NCBI RefSeq assembly: GCF_900172215.1 | Contig: NZ_FWFP01000004.1 | Span: 310,001 to 374,000, forward strand | Length of the DNA stretch: 64,000 bases | Direction of reading: 5' to 3' | DNA from: Ruegeria meonggei | Lineage (GTDB): Bacteria; Pseudomonadota; Alphaproteobacteria; Rhodobacterales; Rhodobacteraceae | Shown here: one piece after another, positions 54,205-63,903 of the stretch | How the letters are laid out: each line of letters opens with the position of its first letter | Position numbering within the stretch: the stretch's first letter is position 1 | Notes under the pieces: model-generated | What the model was told of the DNA's origin: nothing | Databases searched by the model: none | The model's input: the letters and a program-made list of their open reading frames with translations, nothing else | Program-made: the position numbers and the translations under genes

Positions 54205-55032
54205 TCACCCTTTTGCACAGGCCTCCGACAGTATTGCGTAGGTACGATCAATGACATGTCGCACCTCTGGCAGAAATCTGTCTTCGTGGTGGGATACAAG
54301 CCATTGGTCGTGTTCCAGATCAACAATCAGAGGCGATACCTGCTTAAGCCGTCGCTGCGAGTTCCCGATGAATGTTGGTAAAACAGCCCGGGCAACTCCT
54401 GCAGTTGCAAGATCAAGGGCGTTTTGCGGCGCAGTCACTTCAATGGCATCGCCACTTTGTGCGTTTTCCCTCAACCAAATTGCGGAAGGTGTATTGGACA
54501 ATACCCGCGCCCAGGTCGAAACACTCTTGTCTACGGCATAGACAGCAAACCGAACGCGCCCGGTTTTTCGGCCAGCCAGACTGATCTCTTCCGGCCGATG
54601 ATTTCGAATGCCAATCGCCGCTTCCCGGTGCCCGATTCTCAGCACGTCTTCCGAGGAAATGAACCGGAGCCGTACCGGTATCGATCCGCAGAGCTTCCCG
54701 GCAGCGCCCATCAAAACCCTGGTAACCCAGGTCCCGGCTGAAATCTTAACCAATAGTGGTGCAGTAGCGAGGCTGCTTTCGGTGATAGGCAAGATCCGCG
54801 CCTCAATGCTTGCGGCCTTTTCCAGCAACTTTTGCCCGTCTTCAGTCAGGTCATAGCCTCTCGGTTTACGCAGAAACAATTCCGCCCCGAGATTGCGCTC
54901 AAGCTCGATCATGCGTCGACCCAGGGTCGGGGCACTTTTGCCGGTCCGCTCTGCTGCTGACCCAAGTCCACCTGCTCGGGCAACGGCAAGGAAAAGCCGC
55001 AGGTTATCCCAGTCGAGATCACGTTCATTCAT
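54205..55032 (-). CDS. LysR-family regulator, divergent from an aldo/keto reductase
   Basis: 275 aa from the ATG at 55032; the open frame continues upstream without a start signal. Winged helix-turn-helix at about 5-65 (DWDNLRLFLAVARAGGLGSAAERTGKSAPTLGRRMIELERNLGAELFLRK). The effector domain is shorter than usual, as in the subgroup also represented at 15317-16162. It is divergent from the aldo/keto reductase gene, 81 bp away, so control of that gene is likely. Confidence 0.88.
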   Translation of the reverse strand: MNERDLDWDNLRLFLAVARAGGLGSAAERTGKSAPTLGRRMIELERNLGAELFLRKPRGYDLTEDGQKLLEKAASIEARILPITESSLATAPLLVKISAGTWVTRVLMGAAGKLCGSIPVRLRFISSEDVLRIGHREAAIGIRNHRPEEISLAGRKTGRVRFAVYAVDKSVSTWARVLSNTPSAIWLRENAQSGDAIEVTAPQNALDLATAGVARAVLPTFIGNSQRRLKQVSPLIVDLEHDQWLVSHHEDRFLPEVRHVIDRTYAILSEACAKG

Positions 55033-55113
55033 GAAACGATGCTTACATTCTGTGTTGTTGATGAAAAGACAGAGATGGCATTTTTTCTGAAGGGACACAT
55101 TGGAGGGCCACAG

Positions 55114-56100
55114 ATGAAATTTCTCGAAACCGAAATCTCACCACTTGGCATGGGATGCTGGCCAATTGGCGGCAAGATGTATTGCGGCGAACAATCCCTT
55201 GGTTACACCCGTTCAGACGACGATGTTTCCATTCGGACGATCCACGCTGCCTTGGAGGGCGGGATCACTTTGTTTGACACGGCAGCTGCGTATGGCGCCG
55301 GGCATTCGGAGCGGTTGTTAGGTAAAGCCTTGAAACAACGGCCCGAGGCTTTGATTGCCACAAAAATCGGCGTCGGGATTGATGAGGCGAACAAACAGAT
55401 CTCATTCGATCCCTTCACCCCCGATATGGTAGCCCCCGCTGTTGACGGGTGTCTGTCGCGACTGGATCGCGATCGGATTGATCTGCTTCTGCTGCACGTG
55501 AACGATATGCCGATAGAAATGGCGGAACCGGTATTCGATGAACTGGATCAGTTGAAAGAGGCCGGGAAACTGCGCGCCTATGGTTGGAGTACCGACTATT
55601 CCAGAAGCGCCTCGGCTGTTTCAACGAGAAGCAACTTCGCTGCGGTCGAATACGTGATGAACCTGTTCGTTGACGCGCCGCGTATGCAAAGAGTGGTGCA
55701 AGAGAATGGGCTGTTTTCCCTTATACGTTCACCGCTCGCGATGGGTCTGCTTTCTGGTAAGTACGATCAGAACACCGTCATGGCAGCGGATGATGTACGT
55801 GCATCGGACGAAGATTGGATGGAATACTACAAAGATGGCAGGGCAAACCCCGATCTCATCCAAAAACTCGACGCGGTCCGAGATTTGCTGACCTCAAATG
55901 GCCGAACTCTTGTGCAAGGGGCTCTCGGGTGGATTTGGGGCCAGTTTGACACCTATATTCCGATCCCCGGAGCGCGGACAGAAGAGCAGATCAAGGGTAT
56001 TGCGGGCGCATTAACCTTCGGTGCTTTGCCTGATGATATACTGAACGAAATTGAGGCTCTGATTCCGCGTGCGCCAAACGAACCAGACCGTCCAAGATAA
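55114..56100 (+). CDS. Aldo/keto reductase
   Basis: 328 aa from the ATG at 55114, with GGAGG about 8 nt upstream; the frame reaches back to 55039 without support. The catalytic tetrad pattern is visible: DTAAAYGAGHSERLLGKAL (Asp, Tyr), then IATKIG (Lys) and LLLHVND (His). The C-terminal IPIPGARTEEQIKG binds the NADP phosphate. It reduces an aldehyde or ketone, possibly a sugar, with NADPH. Divergent from a LysR gene that may sense its substrate. Specificity cannot be read from sequence. Confidence 0.92.
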   Translation: MKFLETEISPLGMGCWPIGGKMYCGEQSLGYTRSDDDVSIRTIHAALEGGITLFDTAAAYGAGHSERLLGKALKQRPEALIATKIGVGIDEANKQISFDPFTPDMVAPAVDGCLSRLDRDRIDLLLLHVNDMPIEMAEPVFDELDQLKEAGKLRAYGWSTDYSRSASAVSTRSNFAAVEYVMNLFVDAPRMQRVVQENGLFSLIRSPLAMGLLSGKYDQNTVMAADDVRASDEDWMEYYKDGRANPDLIQKLDAVRDLLTSNGRTLVQGALGWIWGQFDTYIPIPGARTEEQIKGIAGALTFGALPDDILNEIEALIPRAPNEPDRPR

Positions 56101-56702
56101 CCTAAAGGACCACCCATCGAAGGTGGATCACAAATGTGCTCGAAGTAGTTTTTGGGCCGTCCTACGATCCGCAAATTCACAGGCGACGTGATTTCGCGAC
56201 CGTGGCCTATGTCCGGTATCTGGGTTGCACCTGCAGCATCCGCCAAGGCGCCGTGAGTCCGGAATGGGCCGCCCTTAACTGCGCAAGCCAATGTGAAAGT
56301 CCATATGCTGCACTGGCTCCGATGGCCGCGAAGAGCCCGACCTGTACTTTGGATTTTTGTGCTGCGCGCGCACGCAGCGGGAAAATCGATGCATTTGCAA
56401 CTATCCAAGTGCAGTCATGCAGCGGAGGAACCGGCCATCGGTGCAAGGCGCAGCGAGAAAACGAGAGGCAATTCAAAGGTCGCGGGACAAAACGTGCATT
56501 TGCTGAGCGACATCATATGGCTAGTTTAGGCGCTCTGAGGTCATATAAGCCATTGGTCATCATCGAAACTTGTTGACCACTGAAATTAAGACGATGGCGG
56601 CTGCAAATCCAAAAAATTACCTCGATTGCATGCAAAGACTAATTGGAAATTGCTAAGAATCTCGCGAGTGCTTCGCACGGTTACTCGAGCAACCGCATGC
56701 GT
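56101..56702. other. Gene-free stretch between two convergent operons
   Basis: About 600 bp. A weak hairpin (CCACC and GGTGG arms around 56110-56126) follows the reductase gene. The rest resembles the decayed interspersed sequence of other gaps (for example AATGTGAAAGTCCATATGC near 56290). The open frame 56136-56576 has no start signal or domain. No RNA gene seen. Confidence 0.5.
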
Positions 56703-57128
56703 TCATGCGCCTGTTTCGCGTTGGGAAAACAAACCCTTCAGTACGAAATTCGCCGTACTTGGACTATGAGCGCAGGGAATGTCATACACAATCGCCAACC
56801 TGCTGAGGGCTTTAATGTCGACATCATGAGGCATTGGTGACATCGGATCGATGAAGAAGAACAATGCATCGAGCTTGCCTTCACAGATCATCGCGCCAAG
56901 CTGCTGATCCCCGCCCAAAGGACCACTTTTGAGGCAAGTGAGTTTTAACTGTGGTGATGCATCAAGAATTTTGGTCCCGGTCGTTCCGGTTGCGAATAAG
57001 TCTGCTCCTTGGAGCAGGGATGTGTTCTGTCGAACCCAGTCTACTAGGTCTGCCTTTTTGGCGTCATGAGCGACCAGAGCCAACCGTAGCGGGCTATCGG
57101 ATGAATTGCTCGACAAAATCTGCTCCAA
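56703..57128 (-). CDS. mgsA: Methylglyoxal synthase
   Basis: 141 aa, close to family length. Motifs in order: [44 protein letters not shown] (phosphate-binding loop with the catalytic Asp), [40 protein letters not shown]. It converts dihydroxyacetone phosphate to methylglyoxal and phosphate in the cytoplasm. It starts 35 nt inside the preceding cupin gene and ends the catabolic operon, an unusual location; it may relieve triose-phosphate build-up from the 2-keto-3-deoxy sugar pathway encoded upstream. Confidence 0.9.
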   Translation of the reverse strand: MEQILSSNSSDSPLRLALVAHDAKKADLVDWVRQNTSLLQGADLFATGTTGTKILDASPQLKLTCLKSGPLGGDQQLGAMICEGKLDALFFFIDPMSPMPHDVDIKALSRLAIVYDIPCAHSPSTANFVLKGLFSQRETGA

Positions 57129-57621
57129 GGCCTACCTCTTCATAGTGATTTCGGCACATCTCGATCTTCGTGAAAACGTCCTCATATCCCATCGTCTTTC
57201 CCCATGGATCGACGTAGAGCATGACGCCATTGACCTGAAAGTAGGTAATCATCTCACTTACGTCTTCAGGAACGATCAGCGTATGAGTCTCGCCTGGAGG
57301 CTCAAAGACGTACCCGCCTTCGCGAGCTTCCCAGTCGTGCTCAAGGTAGTGCCAACGGCCCTTGAGAACAAAGCCATGTACAGGCTGAGGATGGCGATGG
57401 CGTGACAGCACCCCTGATTGACGAACCCGCAGCAAGTTCATCCAATAGCCCTGTGAGCGATTGAGACAGAGGGGTCGAAATGAGACGGTTTCTGTTTGCG
57501 GTACCCAAACGCGCTCATCGTCGGGAACGGCGTCAGGGATGACTATCTCGTCTTGAGCGTCCTCTGGAAAAGGTAGCTGGTATGGCATCTTGGGGTCTTG
57601 ATCTTCACCTTGAACCGGCAT
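57094..57621 (-). CDS. Cupin protein, 2,4'-dihydroxyacetophenone dioxygenase-like
   Basis: 175 aa from an ATG with GGAGG about 8 nt upstream. The cupin motif 1 pattern appears as [22 protein letters not shown] (His residues for the metal) and motif 2 as [15 protein letters not shown]. The [25 protein letters not shown] lead-in resembles the family of the Fe-dependent dihydroxyacetophenone dioxygenase. It overlaps mgsA and follows the SDR gene by 12 nt. In a sugar-acid operon an aromatic substrate is unexpected, so it may be an isomerase or an oxygenase for a related diketone. Function open. Confidence 0.75.
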   Translation of the reverse strand: MPVQGEDQDPKMPYQLPFPEDAQDEIVIPDAVPDDERVWVPQTETVSFRPLCLNRSQGYWMNLLRVRQSGVLSRHRHPQPVHGFVLKGRWHYLEHDWEAREGGYVFEPPGETHTLIVPEDVSEMITYFQVNGVMLYVDPWGKTMGYEDVFTKIEMCRNHYEEVGLGADFVEQFIR

Positions 57622-57633
57622 GGCGCGGCCTCC

Positions 57634-58338
57634 TTACATTGCTGAATATCCACCATCGACAGGATAAACGGACCCGGTAACAAACGCCGCCTCTTCCGAG
57701 AGAAGCCAGGCCACTAGTGCACCAACCTCATTAGGCTGTCCCCAGCGATCAAGCGGTGTTCTGTTCAGGATAGGGCCATTTCGGGTAGGATCAGCGCGCA
57801 ATTCTGAGGTCATTTCGGTCGCAATCCACCCCGGAGCAACAGCGTTTACACGTATCCCGTCATTGGCCCACTTACCCGCAAGCGCTTTGGTCAATTGAGC
57901 CACGCCGCCCTTTGACGCGGAATAGGCGGGTACCAAAGGTCCGCCGAAGTAGCTTAACATCGACGCTGTGTTCACGATGGCACCTTTGGTGTCAGCCAAC
58001 AATGGTTGGGCTGCAAGACAGCAACGCATGGTGCCGGTCAGGTTCACGTCGATGACCTTCTCAAAGATCTCAATCTCGTACTCTGCGGCTCGAGCCAAAA
58101 TGCCTGCGCAGTTGACCAAGCCGTCGAGCCGATCCAAACCGGAAAAGAAGGAAGACACCGCTACGGTGTCGCGCACATCCAATTGAGCTGCGCTTAACCC
58201 GGCGTTTTGATCGACATAAGCTGCAACTTCGGTGTCATCGACGCCGGTGACGGTCACAGTCCAACCTTTTCGGCGCAGCATTTCAGCTATGCCTGCGCCA
58301 ATTCCTCGTGTGCCTCCAACAACAACGGCATGCGACAT
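57634..58338 (-). CDS. Short-chain dehydrogenase/reductase
   Basis: 234 aa. Nucleotide-binding GGTRGIGAG at 8-16, NCAG near 80, catalytic Ser in NTASMLSYFGG with YSASKGG (Tyr-x-x-x-Lys), and the C-terminal VTGSVYPVDGGYS. A classical SDR of the FabG/KduD type. It starts 3 nt after the sugar kinase gene. In this operon it may oxidise a sugar acid or interconvert 2-keto-3-deoxy compounds. Substrate not shown. Confidence 0.9.
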   Translation of the reverse strand: MSHAVVVGGTRGIGAGIAEMLRRKGWTVTVTGVDDTEVAAYVDQNAGLSAAQLDVRDTVAVSSFFSGLDRLDGLVNCAGILARAAEYEIEIFEKVIDVNLTGTMRCCLAAQPLLADTKGAIVNTASMLSYFGGPLVPAYSASKGGVAQLTKALAGKWANDGIRVNAVAPGWIATEMTSELRADPTRNGPILNRTPLDRWGQPNEVGALVAWLLSEEAAFVTGSVYPVDGGYSAM

Positions 58339-58341
58339 TGA

Positions 58342-59259
58342 TCAACTCTCTTTTGCAAGAAATGCACTAACGGCTTCACGAGTTGGCATAGGTGCAACGG
58401 CCCCATACCCCAGTGTTGCCAGTGCCGCTGCACCGTTAGCATAGCGCGCGGCTTCGAAAGGATCATCGCCAGCGACGATGCGGGCCAGGAATGCGCCATC
58501 AAAAGTATCGCCAGCTGCAGTCGCGTCAACCGCCGCTACTTCCTGTACCGGAACCAGCTGCCTGTCTTTCTGAGTTGCGACAAGTGTGCCTTTTGCGCCA
58601 AGTGTAAGAGCAACAATTTTTGCACCCAGACCCTGGTAGAAATCGACTATCGCGACCGGGTCGTCCAGGCCGGTCAGGTGCACTGCGTCATCCATTCCGG
58701 GAAGAGCGATGTCACAATGAAGCATGGCGGCATGCGTCACTGCCCGGGCTCGTTCGATGGGCCACAGTTTCAGGCGCAAATTGGTGTCATAAGAAACCAT
58801 GCCGCCCGCTTCTTTGACGACTCGAATGGCTTCAAATACTGCGTCAGCGGCGGTGTCTGATATGGCCTGGCTGATGCCCGACACATGAAGGACCTTCGTT
58901 GTCCTGAGCGCGTCGAGCGGTAAATCTTCGGGAACAATGCGGCTGGAAGCCGAACCTGCGCGGAAATAGCTGAACTCGTGCCCGTCCTTACCATGAGTTA
59001 CAAAATAAATGCCCGTATGCGCGTTCGAAACCTGTTGAACAGTAGACGTATCAACGCCTTCATTGGACCAGAGATCCATGAAAGAATTGCCGAATGTATC
59101 GTCGCCAAGGTGAGTGAAATAGCCTACGCTTGCGCCCTGTCGGGCGGCAGCTATGGCAGCGTTGGAGGTATCTCCGCCATGGCCCGGCAAGTAGTTTCCA
59201 TCGGGTTGCTGATTGAACTCCAACATGGGTTCGCCAAAACAGAGAATATCGGGTGTCAT
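58342..59259 (-). CDS. PfkB-family sugar kinase, 2-keto-3-deoxygluconate kinase-like
   Basis: 305 aa. N-terminal PfkB signature (GHGGDTSNAAIAAARQGASVGYFTHLGDDTFGNSF) and C-terminal signature with the catalytic Asp in VDATAAGDTFDGAFLARIVAG. The opening DILCFGEPMLEFNQ is typical of KDG kinases. It would phosphorylate 2-keto-3-deoxygluconate to KDPG, which the aldolase encoded in the same operon cleaves. That pairing strengthens the call. The two genes are separated by the RraA and propeller genes. Confidence 0.85.
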   Translation of the reverse strand: MTPDILCFGEPMLEFNQQPDGNYLPGHGGDTSNAAIAAARQGASVGYFTHLGDDTFGNSFMDLWSNEGVDTSTVQQVSNAHTGIYFVTHGKDGHEFSYFRAGSASSRIVPEDLPLDALRTTKVLHVSGISQAISDTAADAVFEAIRVVKEAGGMVSYDTNLRLKLWPIERARAVTHAAMLHCDIALPGMDDAVHLTGLDDPVAIVDFYQGLGAKIVALTLGAKGTLVATQKDRQLVPVQEVAAVDATAAGDTFDGAFLARIVAGDDPFEAARYANGAAALATLGYGAVAPMPTREAVSAFLAKES

Positions 59260-59319
59260 GGTTTTCTCATCTTAAAAGGGACCGCACCAATCAAGGTGCG
59301 GTCAGTTTGGTCGGGAGAA

Positions 59320-60510
59320 TTATTCGGATGTGTAGCTTTGCCCGACACCTGGAATCTTCCAGATGCGGAAGTTCGGGATTTCGGGATCTTCAAAGTTCAT
59401 GTCGCCATCGACCCAGACATGCAGGTGGTTTGACACCACATACATCTCGCCATCCGGACCCCACGCAAGGGTGTCGGGCCAGTTCATTTCTGGGTGATGG
59501 ACGAAACGGCTGACTTGCCTGGTAGACTCATCGAACTTCATAAGGCCATCCAAGGATAGGGCAGTCATGTAGATGTTGCCCGCATTGTCGGCAGTCATGC
59601 CGTCGGTGTTGGAAGGCAGCACTGCCGCAACCTCGACCGCATTTTCGATGACAATTTCATTGGCCTCAAAGTCACGCAAAATTTCTGTTGGCAGGCTATA
59701 GAGGTGATTGCCGGTCAGGTTGGTCCAATAAAGTGTCTCCTTGTCACCCGACAATGCTATTCCATCGGCGCCGGTGCGCATCCCGCCGTTCTTCAGAACC
59801 GGACGGTCGTCGATATTGAAGAAAAAGTTCGGTTCATCATTGGTGAAACGATGCTGATCCAGCACCCTGCGCACTGAATTGGTGTTGCTGTCATAGACAA
59901 TCAAACCTCCGTGCAGCGGATCGCAAAAAATGCCGCTGTCGGCGATATAGGCAAAGCCCGTGTCGTTATCGACAGCGAGGTCGTTCAGGAAGGAGCATTG
60001 ACGATCAGCTTCTTCTGCCGAGAAAACGTAACGCTGGACTTCCTTGTTCTCTTTCAGGTCCCAGAGCACGAGTTTGGCGTCACCATCCTCGAACGGAGGG
60101 CCTGCCACATGACCTTGATCCAGTATCCACATCACATCGTTGCGGTCGATCTCAAAACCCAGCACGGCTTTCAAACCGTCGGGGTTCGACATGCTGTTGA
60201 TTTCTTCGGACGGAAATGCCTCCAACTCCCACGTGTCGCCGTTCTTGACCAGCTTCGACACAGTCGATGGAATCTCAGCCCCACCCCAACGGGCAGTAGA
60301 GACGTAAATGTTACCCTGACTGTCGACCTTAGCGCCCTGTATCAGCGCCTTGCCAAATATCTCGCTGCCTTCCCACGCAGATTTTGTCGCCTCATCCTTG
60401 ACGGCGTAGGGCAAACTGTTCCATTCCGCGACAACCTCGGGCCCGTTCGCGAGCGCCGGGGTAGCCAGAACGGCGGTAAGGGCCACCGTGTTGATCACTC
60501 TTTTCAGCAT
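59320..60510 (-). CDS. Secreted major-royal-jelly/yellow-like beta-propeller protein
   Basis: 396 aa with GGGAGG before the ATG at 60510. Signal peptide to about 22 (LATPALANG). The mature part has regular propeller strands: GAKVDSQGNIYVSTARWGG, GFEIDRNDVMWILDQGH, FLNDLAVDNDTGFAYIADSG, GGMRTGADGIALSGDKETLYWTNLTGNHLYSL, NTDGMTADNAGNIYMTAL. This is the MRJP/yellow (SMP-30-related) pattern. It acts in the periplasm, perhaps as a lactonase or a binding protein for the imported sugar acid. Family call good, activity unknown. Confidence 0.82.
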   Translation of the reverse strand: MLKRVINTVALTAVLATPALANGPEVVAEWNSLPYAVKDEATKSAWEGSEIFGKALIQGAKVDSQGNIYVSTARWGGAEIPSTVSKLVKNGDTWELEAFPSEEINSMSNPDGLKAVLGFEIDRNDVMWILDQGHVAGPPFEDGDAKLVLWDLKENKEVQRYVFSAEEADRQCSFLNDLAVDNDTGFAYIADSGIFCDPLHGGLIVYDSNTNSVRRVLDQHRFTNDEPNFFFNIDDRPVLKNGGMRTGADGIALSGDKETLYWTNLTGNHLYSLPTEILRDFEANEIVIENAVEVAAVLPSNTDGMTADNAGNIYMTALSLDGLMKFDESTRQVSRFVHHPEMNWPDTLAWGPDGEMYVVSNHLHVWVDGDMNFEDPEIPNFRIWKIPGVGQSYTSE

Positions 60511-60583
60511 GTATTCCTCCCTTGCTGAGGTCTGGTGTTCCGCAGGCTGTTGCGAGCAGCCTGCGGAGCGTTATTGTTTGGGG

Positions 60584-61234
60584 TTAGATCCGTCCGTATT
60601 TCGCGAGACCTTCGCGCAGCGAACCACTTTCAATGATCAGACGGGCTTGTTCAGCCTCGCGCGCATCAATGTCTCGGGCCATCTCCAGAACGGATTCAGC
60701 ATGCTCGCGCGGGACACAAACGACTCCGTCGATGTCACCGACAATGATGTCCCCCGGATTAACGATGACATCACCCATCGCCACCTCGACATTTGACGCG
60801 ATGGTTTTTATCCGGCCCAAGGTCGTGCCGGGCGAGACGGTTCTTGCGTAGACCGGGAAATCGAAATCGCGCTTGATTTCTACGAGGTCCCTCACGCCTC
60901 CATCCAAAACCGCTGCTTCGTGCTTGTTGGCCACTGCTCCGGCAGCCATCAGGCCTCCCCAAAGAGCAACTTCGGCCTGACCATTGGTGGAAATTACGAT
61001 AATCGAGCCCGCTTCTGCTTCGTCAATTGCATTCAGGGCATGTTCAGGTGGTAGGAATTCAGCACTGGGCCCCTCAAGAACGGTGACAGCGGGGCCAACG
61101 ATCTTGGTTTCATTGATCCGCGGTTTGATGCTTTCGGGAAGAAAGCCGGTTTTGCCAGCGACCTTGTCGACGGCGTCGGCAACAGAAGCGGTCGCCACTT
61201 CGCGAAATCCGGCTACGAGTTCTTTGATGTCCAT
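60584..61234 (-). CDS. RraA-family protein (aldolase/decarboxylase type)
   Basis: 216 aa, ATG after GAGGAT. The family motif WGGLMAAGAVANKHEAAVLDGGVRDLVEIK (with the Arg-Asp pair) and VSPGTTLGRIKTI are clear, and GDVIVNPGDIIVGDIDGVVCVPREHAE closes the fold. Many relatives are 4-hydroxy-4-methyl-2-oxoglutarate aldolases or oxaloacetate decarboxylases; others are inhibitors of RNase E. In a catabolic operon next to a KDPG-type aldolase an aldolase or decarboxylase role is the more likely. Confidence 0.88.
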   Translation of the reverse strand: MDIKELVAGFREVATASVADAVDKVAGKTGFLPESIKPRINETKIVGPAVTVLEGPSAEFLPPEHALNAIDEAEAGSIIVISTNGQAEVALWGGLMAAGAVANKHEAAVLDGGVRDLVEIKRDFDFPVYARTVSPGTTLGRIKTIASNVEVAMGDVIVNPGDIIVGDIDGVVCVPREHAESVLEMARDIDAREAEQARLIIESGSLREGLAKYGRI

Positions 61235-61245
61235 TTTGCTATCCT

Positions 61246-61890
61246 CTAGTTCTTGGTGTCTTGTGAGAAAACGGCTGTCAGGGCCGAGTTGATCTGTTCG
61301 ACTGCGACGGTGGTGTTGCCGACCTCAAGCGCCGTTGCGGGTAGAAGATTGCCGCCCATGCCAACACACAGGGCACCCGCATCGAGATACGATTTAGCAT
61401 TCGCTGGTGTTACACCTCCGGTCGGCATCAGAGCCACGTCCGGAAACACTGTTTTCAGAGCTTTCAAATAGCTGGGCCCACCAGCCGCTTCCGCAGGAAA
61501 AACTTTGACCAACGTGGCCCCGCTACTCGCGTGATGTAGAACCTCGCCGGGTGTCATGGCGCCGGGTAGGTATGGAACCCTTGCGTCCAGAAGGGCGCGC
61601 GCCACCTCGTCGCTCCAACAGGGCGAAACGACAAATTCCGCACCAGCAGAGATTACTTGCTCGACCTGTTCCGTTGTCAGTACGGTACCGGCCCCGACAC
61701 AGATCGACGGAAACCTGCTGCGAAAATCTGCGATAATCCCAGCGGCATCAGGAACCGTAGTCGTTATTTCCAGAGCTTCGATTCCTCCAGCCGCGAGAAG
61801 CTCGCAGGCTTCAAGCGCGACTCCTGGATCGTCGTGGCGGATGACTGGAACAACCCGCGCTGATCGGAGGGTAGCAACAACGTCTACCAT
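61246..61890 (-). CDS. KDPG / 4-hydroxy-2-oxoglutarate aldolase
   Basis: 214 aa from the ATG at 61890. The Eda pattern is complete: ALEITTTVPDA (catalytic Glu), CVGAGTVLT, FVVSPCW and the Schiff-base Lys in GATLVKVFPAE, with LMPTGGVTPANA for phosphate binding. It cleaves KDPG to pyruvate and glyceraldehyde 3-phosphate. It overlaps the upstream dehydrogenase gene by 7 nt (ATGGTAG). With the kinase in the same operon it completes the KDG-to-triose route. Confidence 0.93.
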   Translation of the reverse strand: MVDVVATLRSARVVPVIRHDDPGVALEACELLAAGGIEALEITTTVPDAAGIIADFRSRFPSICVGAGTVLTTEQVEQVISAGAEFVVSPCWSDEVARALLDARVPYLPGAMTPGEVLHHASSGATLVKVFPAEAAGGPSYLKALKTVFPDVALMPTGGVTPANAKSYLDAGALCVGMGGNLLPATALEVGNTTVAVEQINSALTAVFSQDTKN

Positions 61891-62852
61891 TTGTTCACCC
61901 AATGCTCTGGTTGCTCATCACTCAGAACCTTGGAGATTTCGCGCGCCGCGCAGCGTTGCAGCATTACGACGGACCGCTCCGAATACCAAGCAGCGTGGTC
62001 CGAAACGATGGTATTGGGCGCATAGAGTAGCGGGTTATCCCGGCTAACAGGCTCCTGCTCGAACACATCGATTCCTGCGCCGAAAATCCTACCGTCATGC
62101 AACGCTTCAGCCAGGGCGGTTTCGTCCACCAATCCCCCGCGAGACACGTTCACCACGATGGATGTGGGTTTCATCATGCCGATGCGCTCAGCGTTGAGAA
62201 TGTGCCGGGTTTCCGAAGTCAGTGGCGCGTGAAGGCTGATGACGTCGGCAATACCGCACAATTCGTCCAATTGAACCTGCTCAACACCGGCCATCCGTGC
62301 CGCTTCCTGCGGCATATACGGGTCCGATACCAATACACGGGTGAAACCGAGAGCGCGAAACTTGCGCGCTACTTCCAGCCCGATTTTGCCACAACCGATT
62401 AAGCCCAGAACACCGTTTTCGCGGTTTGGAATTACAGCAGATTGCCCAATGCCCCATTCGCCTCGACGCACCTCTGCATCGCGCGACGGAATTCGTCTTT
62501 GCACTGAAAGATACAACGCGACTGCGTGTTCACTGACTTCGATTTCAGCGCCGTAGTCCGGTACGTTTGCTACGAAAATGCCGCGTGATCGAGCGTGCTC
62601 CAGATCAACATTGTCAACGCCCACTCCGTAGCGGACGATGACCTTTAGATTTGGGCAGGCGTCAATCACCGTCGCATCCACAGTCCGTTCCCTTACGAGA
62701 ATGCCAACTGGATCCAACGCCTGCAAAGCCGGGACCGCCTCAGTTTCCGGCGCGACCGGTGCGATCTGAACGTCCTGCTTGGCCAACACCGAGGCTTCGG
62801 TGTCATAGGCGGCGTAGCCTGGTTCAAGAATGGCTATGGTCTGGCTGGTCAT
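61884..62852 (-). CDS. D-2-hydroxyacid dehydrogenase (CtBP/PGDH-like)
   Basis: 322 aa from the ATG at 62852, with GAGGGA 8 nt upstream. NAD-binding GLIGCGKIGLEVARKFRALG and VLVSDPYMP, catalytic Arg region NVSRGGLVDETALAEAL, and SDHAAWYSERSV near the end. The N-terminal VIVRYGVGVDNVDLEHARSRGI is typical of the superfamily. It reduces a 2-keto acid or oxidises a 2-hydroxy acid with NAD(P). It is the first enzyme gene after the transporter genes, so it may carry out the first step on the imported compound. Confidence 0.9.
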   Translation of the reverse strand: MTSQTIAILEPGYAAYDTEASVLAKQDVQIAPVAPETEAVPALQALDPVGILVRERTVDATVIDACPNLKVIVRYGVGVDNVDLEHARSRGIFVANVPDYGAEIEVSEHAVALYLSVQRRIPSRDAEVRRGEWGIGQSAVIPNRENGVLGLIGCGKIGLEVARKFRALGFTRVLVSDPYMPQEAARMAGVEQVQLDELCGIADVISLHAPLTSETRHILNAERIGMMKPTSIVVNVSRGGLVDETALAEALHDGRIFGAGIDVFEQEPVSRDNPLLYAPNTIVSDHAAWYSERSVVMLQRCAAREISKVLSDEQPEHWVNKW

Positions 62853-62873
62853 GTGACGGTCCCTCGGCATGAG

Positions 62874-63884
62874 TTACTGCGCTTTGTAGGCTTCGACGGC
62901 AGCGTCGAGGCGATCTGGCCAATCCGCTCCAATCTCACCCACGATGTATTCGCGCACAGCAGGCTGAGCGGCAGCACGGAACATGGCTTTCTGCTCGGGG
63001 CTGACAGGCACCACCTCCATGCCTTTTTCCGACAAGATCGCGGTGGCGTTCGCGTCCTGTGCAGCGGTCATGCCACGGTGGATTGTTTTTGAGATTTCCA
63101 CGCACTGCTCAACGGCACTTTTCTCGTCATCATTCAGGCTCTGGAAGAACGCGTCCGACATCAGGTAGGCGTGCCAGCTGAACACGTGTCCATCCAGCGA
63201 GACGTATTTCTGGTGCTGGTAAAGTGAGGCGTTGACGATGTTGGTCACACCGTTCTCCTGGCCATCCACTACGCCTTGCTGCAAGGCACCTGGCAGCTCA
63301 GGCCACGGAACGGGTGTTGCCGACGCACCCAAGCTTTCCACCAGGGTTACCCAGACCGGAGCGGTCATCACACGCATCTTCAGGCCTTCCATATCGGCAG
63401 GCTCGGCCACGGGTTTTACGTTGTTGGTGAAATTGCGCACGCCATTGTCGGCCACACCAAAGTTGCGGATACCGGTTTGGGCCAGCATGTCCTCGGCCAG
63501 CGCGTCACCGAATTCACCGTCCATGACCGACCAGGCCATGGCTTGATCGTCGAACAGGTAGGGCATTGCCAGAACCGAGAACGGTTTGTAGACGGCAGAG
63601 ATTGGACCGTCGTGGATTGCGGCCATCTGGACCGTACCCAGTTGAAGACCTTCCATGATCTCAGAACCACCGCCCAGCTGCGATGCTGGGAAGATCTGAA
63701 CGTCAATTGAGCCCGATGTCTTACCCTCGACACAGGCCTCAAAAGCCAGCGCAGCAGCATGCTTTGGAGAACTGAGATCGGCCGCCTGGAAGTGAGCATA
63801 TTTTAGCTCTTTGGCTGAAGCTGCTCCAGCAGCGGTCATTGCGACAACAGCAGTTGCCGTCATCAATTTCGACATGGTTTTCAT
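62874..63884 (-). CDS. dctP: TRAP transporter DctP-type solute-binding protein
   Basis: 336 aa from the ATG at 63884, 6 nt after GGGAGG. Signal peptide to about 24 (VVAMTAAGAASAK). The mature part has KYAHFQAADLSSPKHAAALAF, IQIFPASQLGG-type region (VQIFPASQLGGGSEIMEGLQLGTVQMAAI), the conserved NVKPVAEPADMEGLKMRVM and GALQQGVVDGQENGVTNI. Such proteins often bind sugar acids or C4 acids through a conserved Arg. It lies 19 nt after the end of dctM and supplies this operon's substrate. Confidence 0.94.
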   Translation of the reverse strand: MKTMSKLMTATAVVAMTAAGAASAKELKYAHFQAADLSSPKHAAALAFEACVEGKTSGSIDVQIFPASQLGGGSEIMEGLQLGTVQMAAIHDGPISAVYKPFSVLAMPYLFDDQAMAWSVMDGEFGDALAEDMLAQTGIRNFGVADNGVRNFTNNVKPVAEPADMEGLKMRVMTAPVWVTLVESLGASATPVPWPELPGALQQGVVDGQENGVTNIVNASLYQHQKYVSLDGHVFSWHAYLMSDAFFQSLNDDEKSAVEQCVEISKTIHRGMTAAQDANATAILSEKGMEVVPVSPEQKAMFRAAAQPAVREYIVGEIGADWPDRLDAAVEAYKAQ

Positions 63885-63903
63885 GAGGTACCTCCCTTTC
63901 ATG

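Noticed and set aside
56136-56576. 146-codon plus-strand frame
   Set aside because: No start signal; rich in Cys and Ala without domain pattern; lies in repeat-like intergenic sequence.
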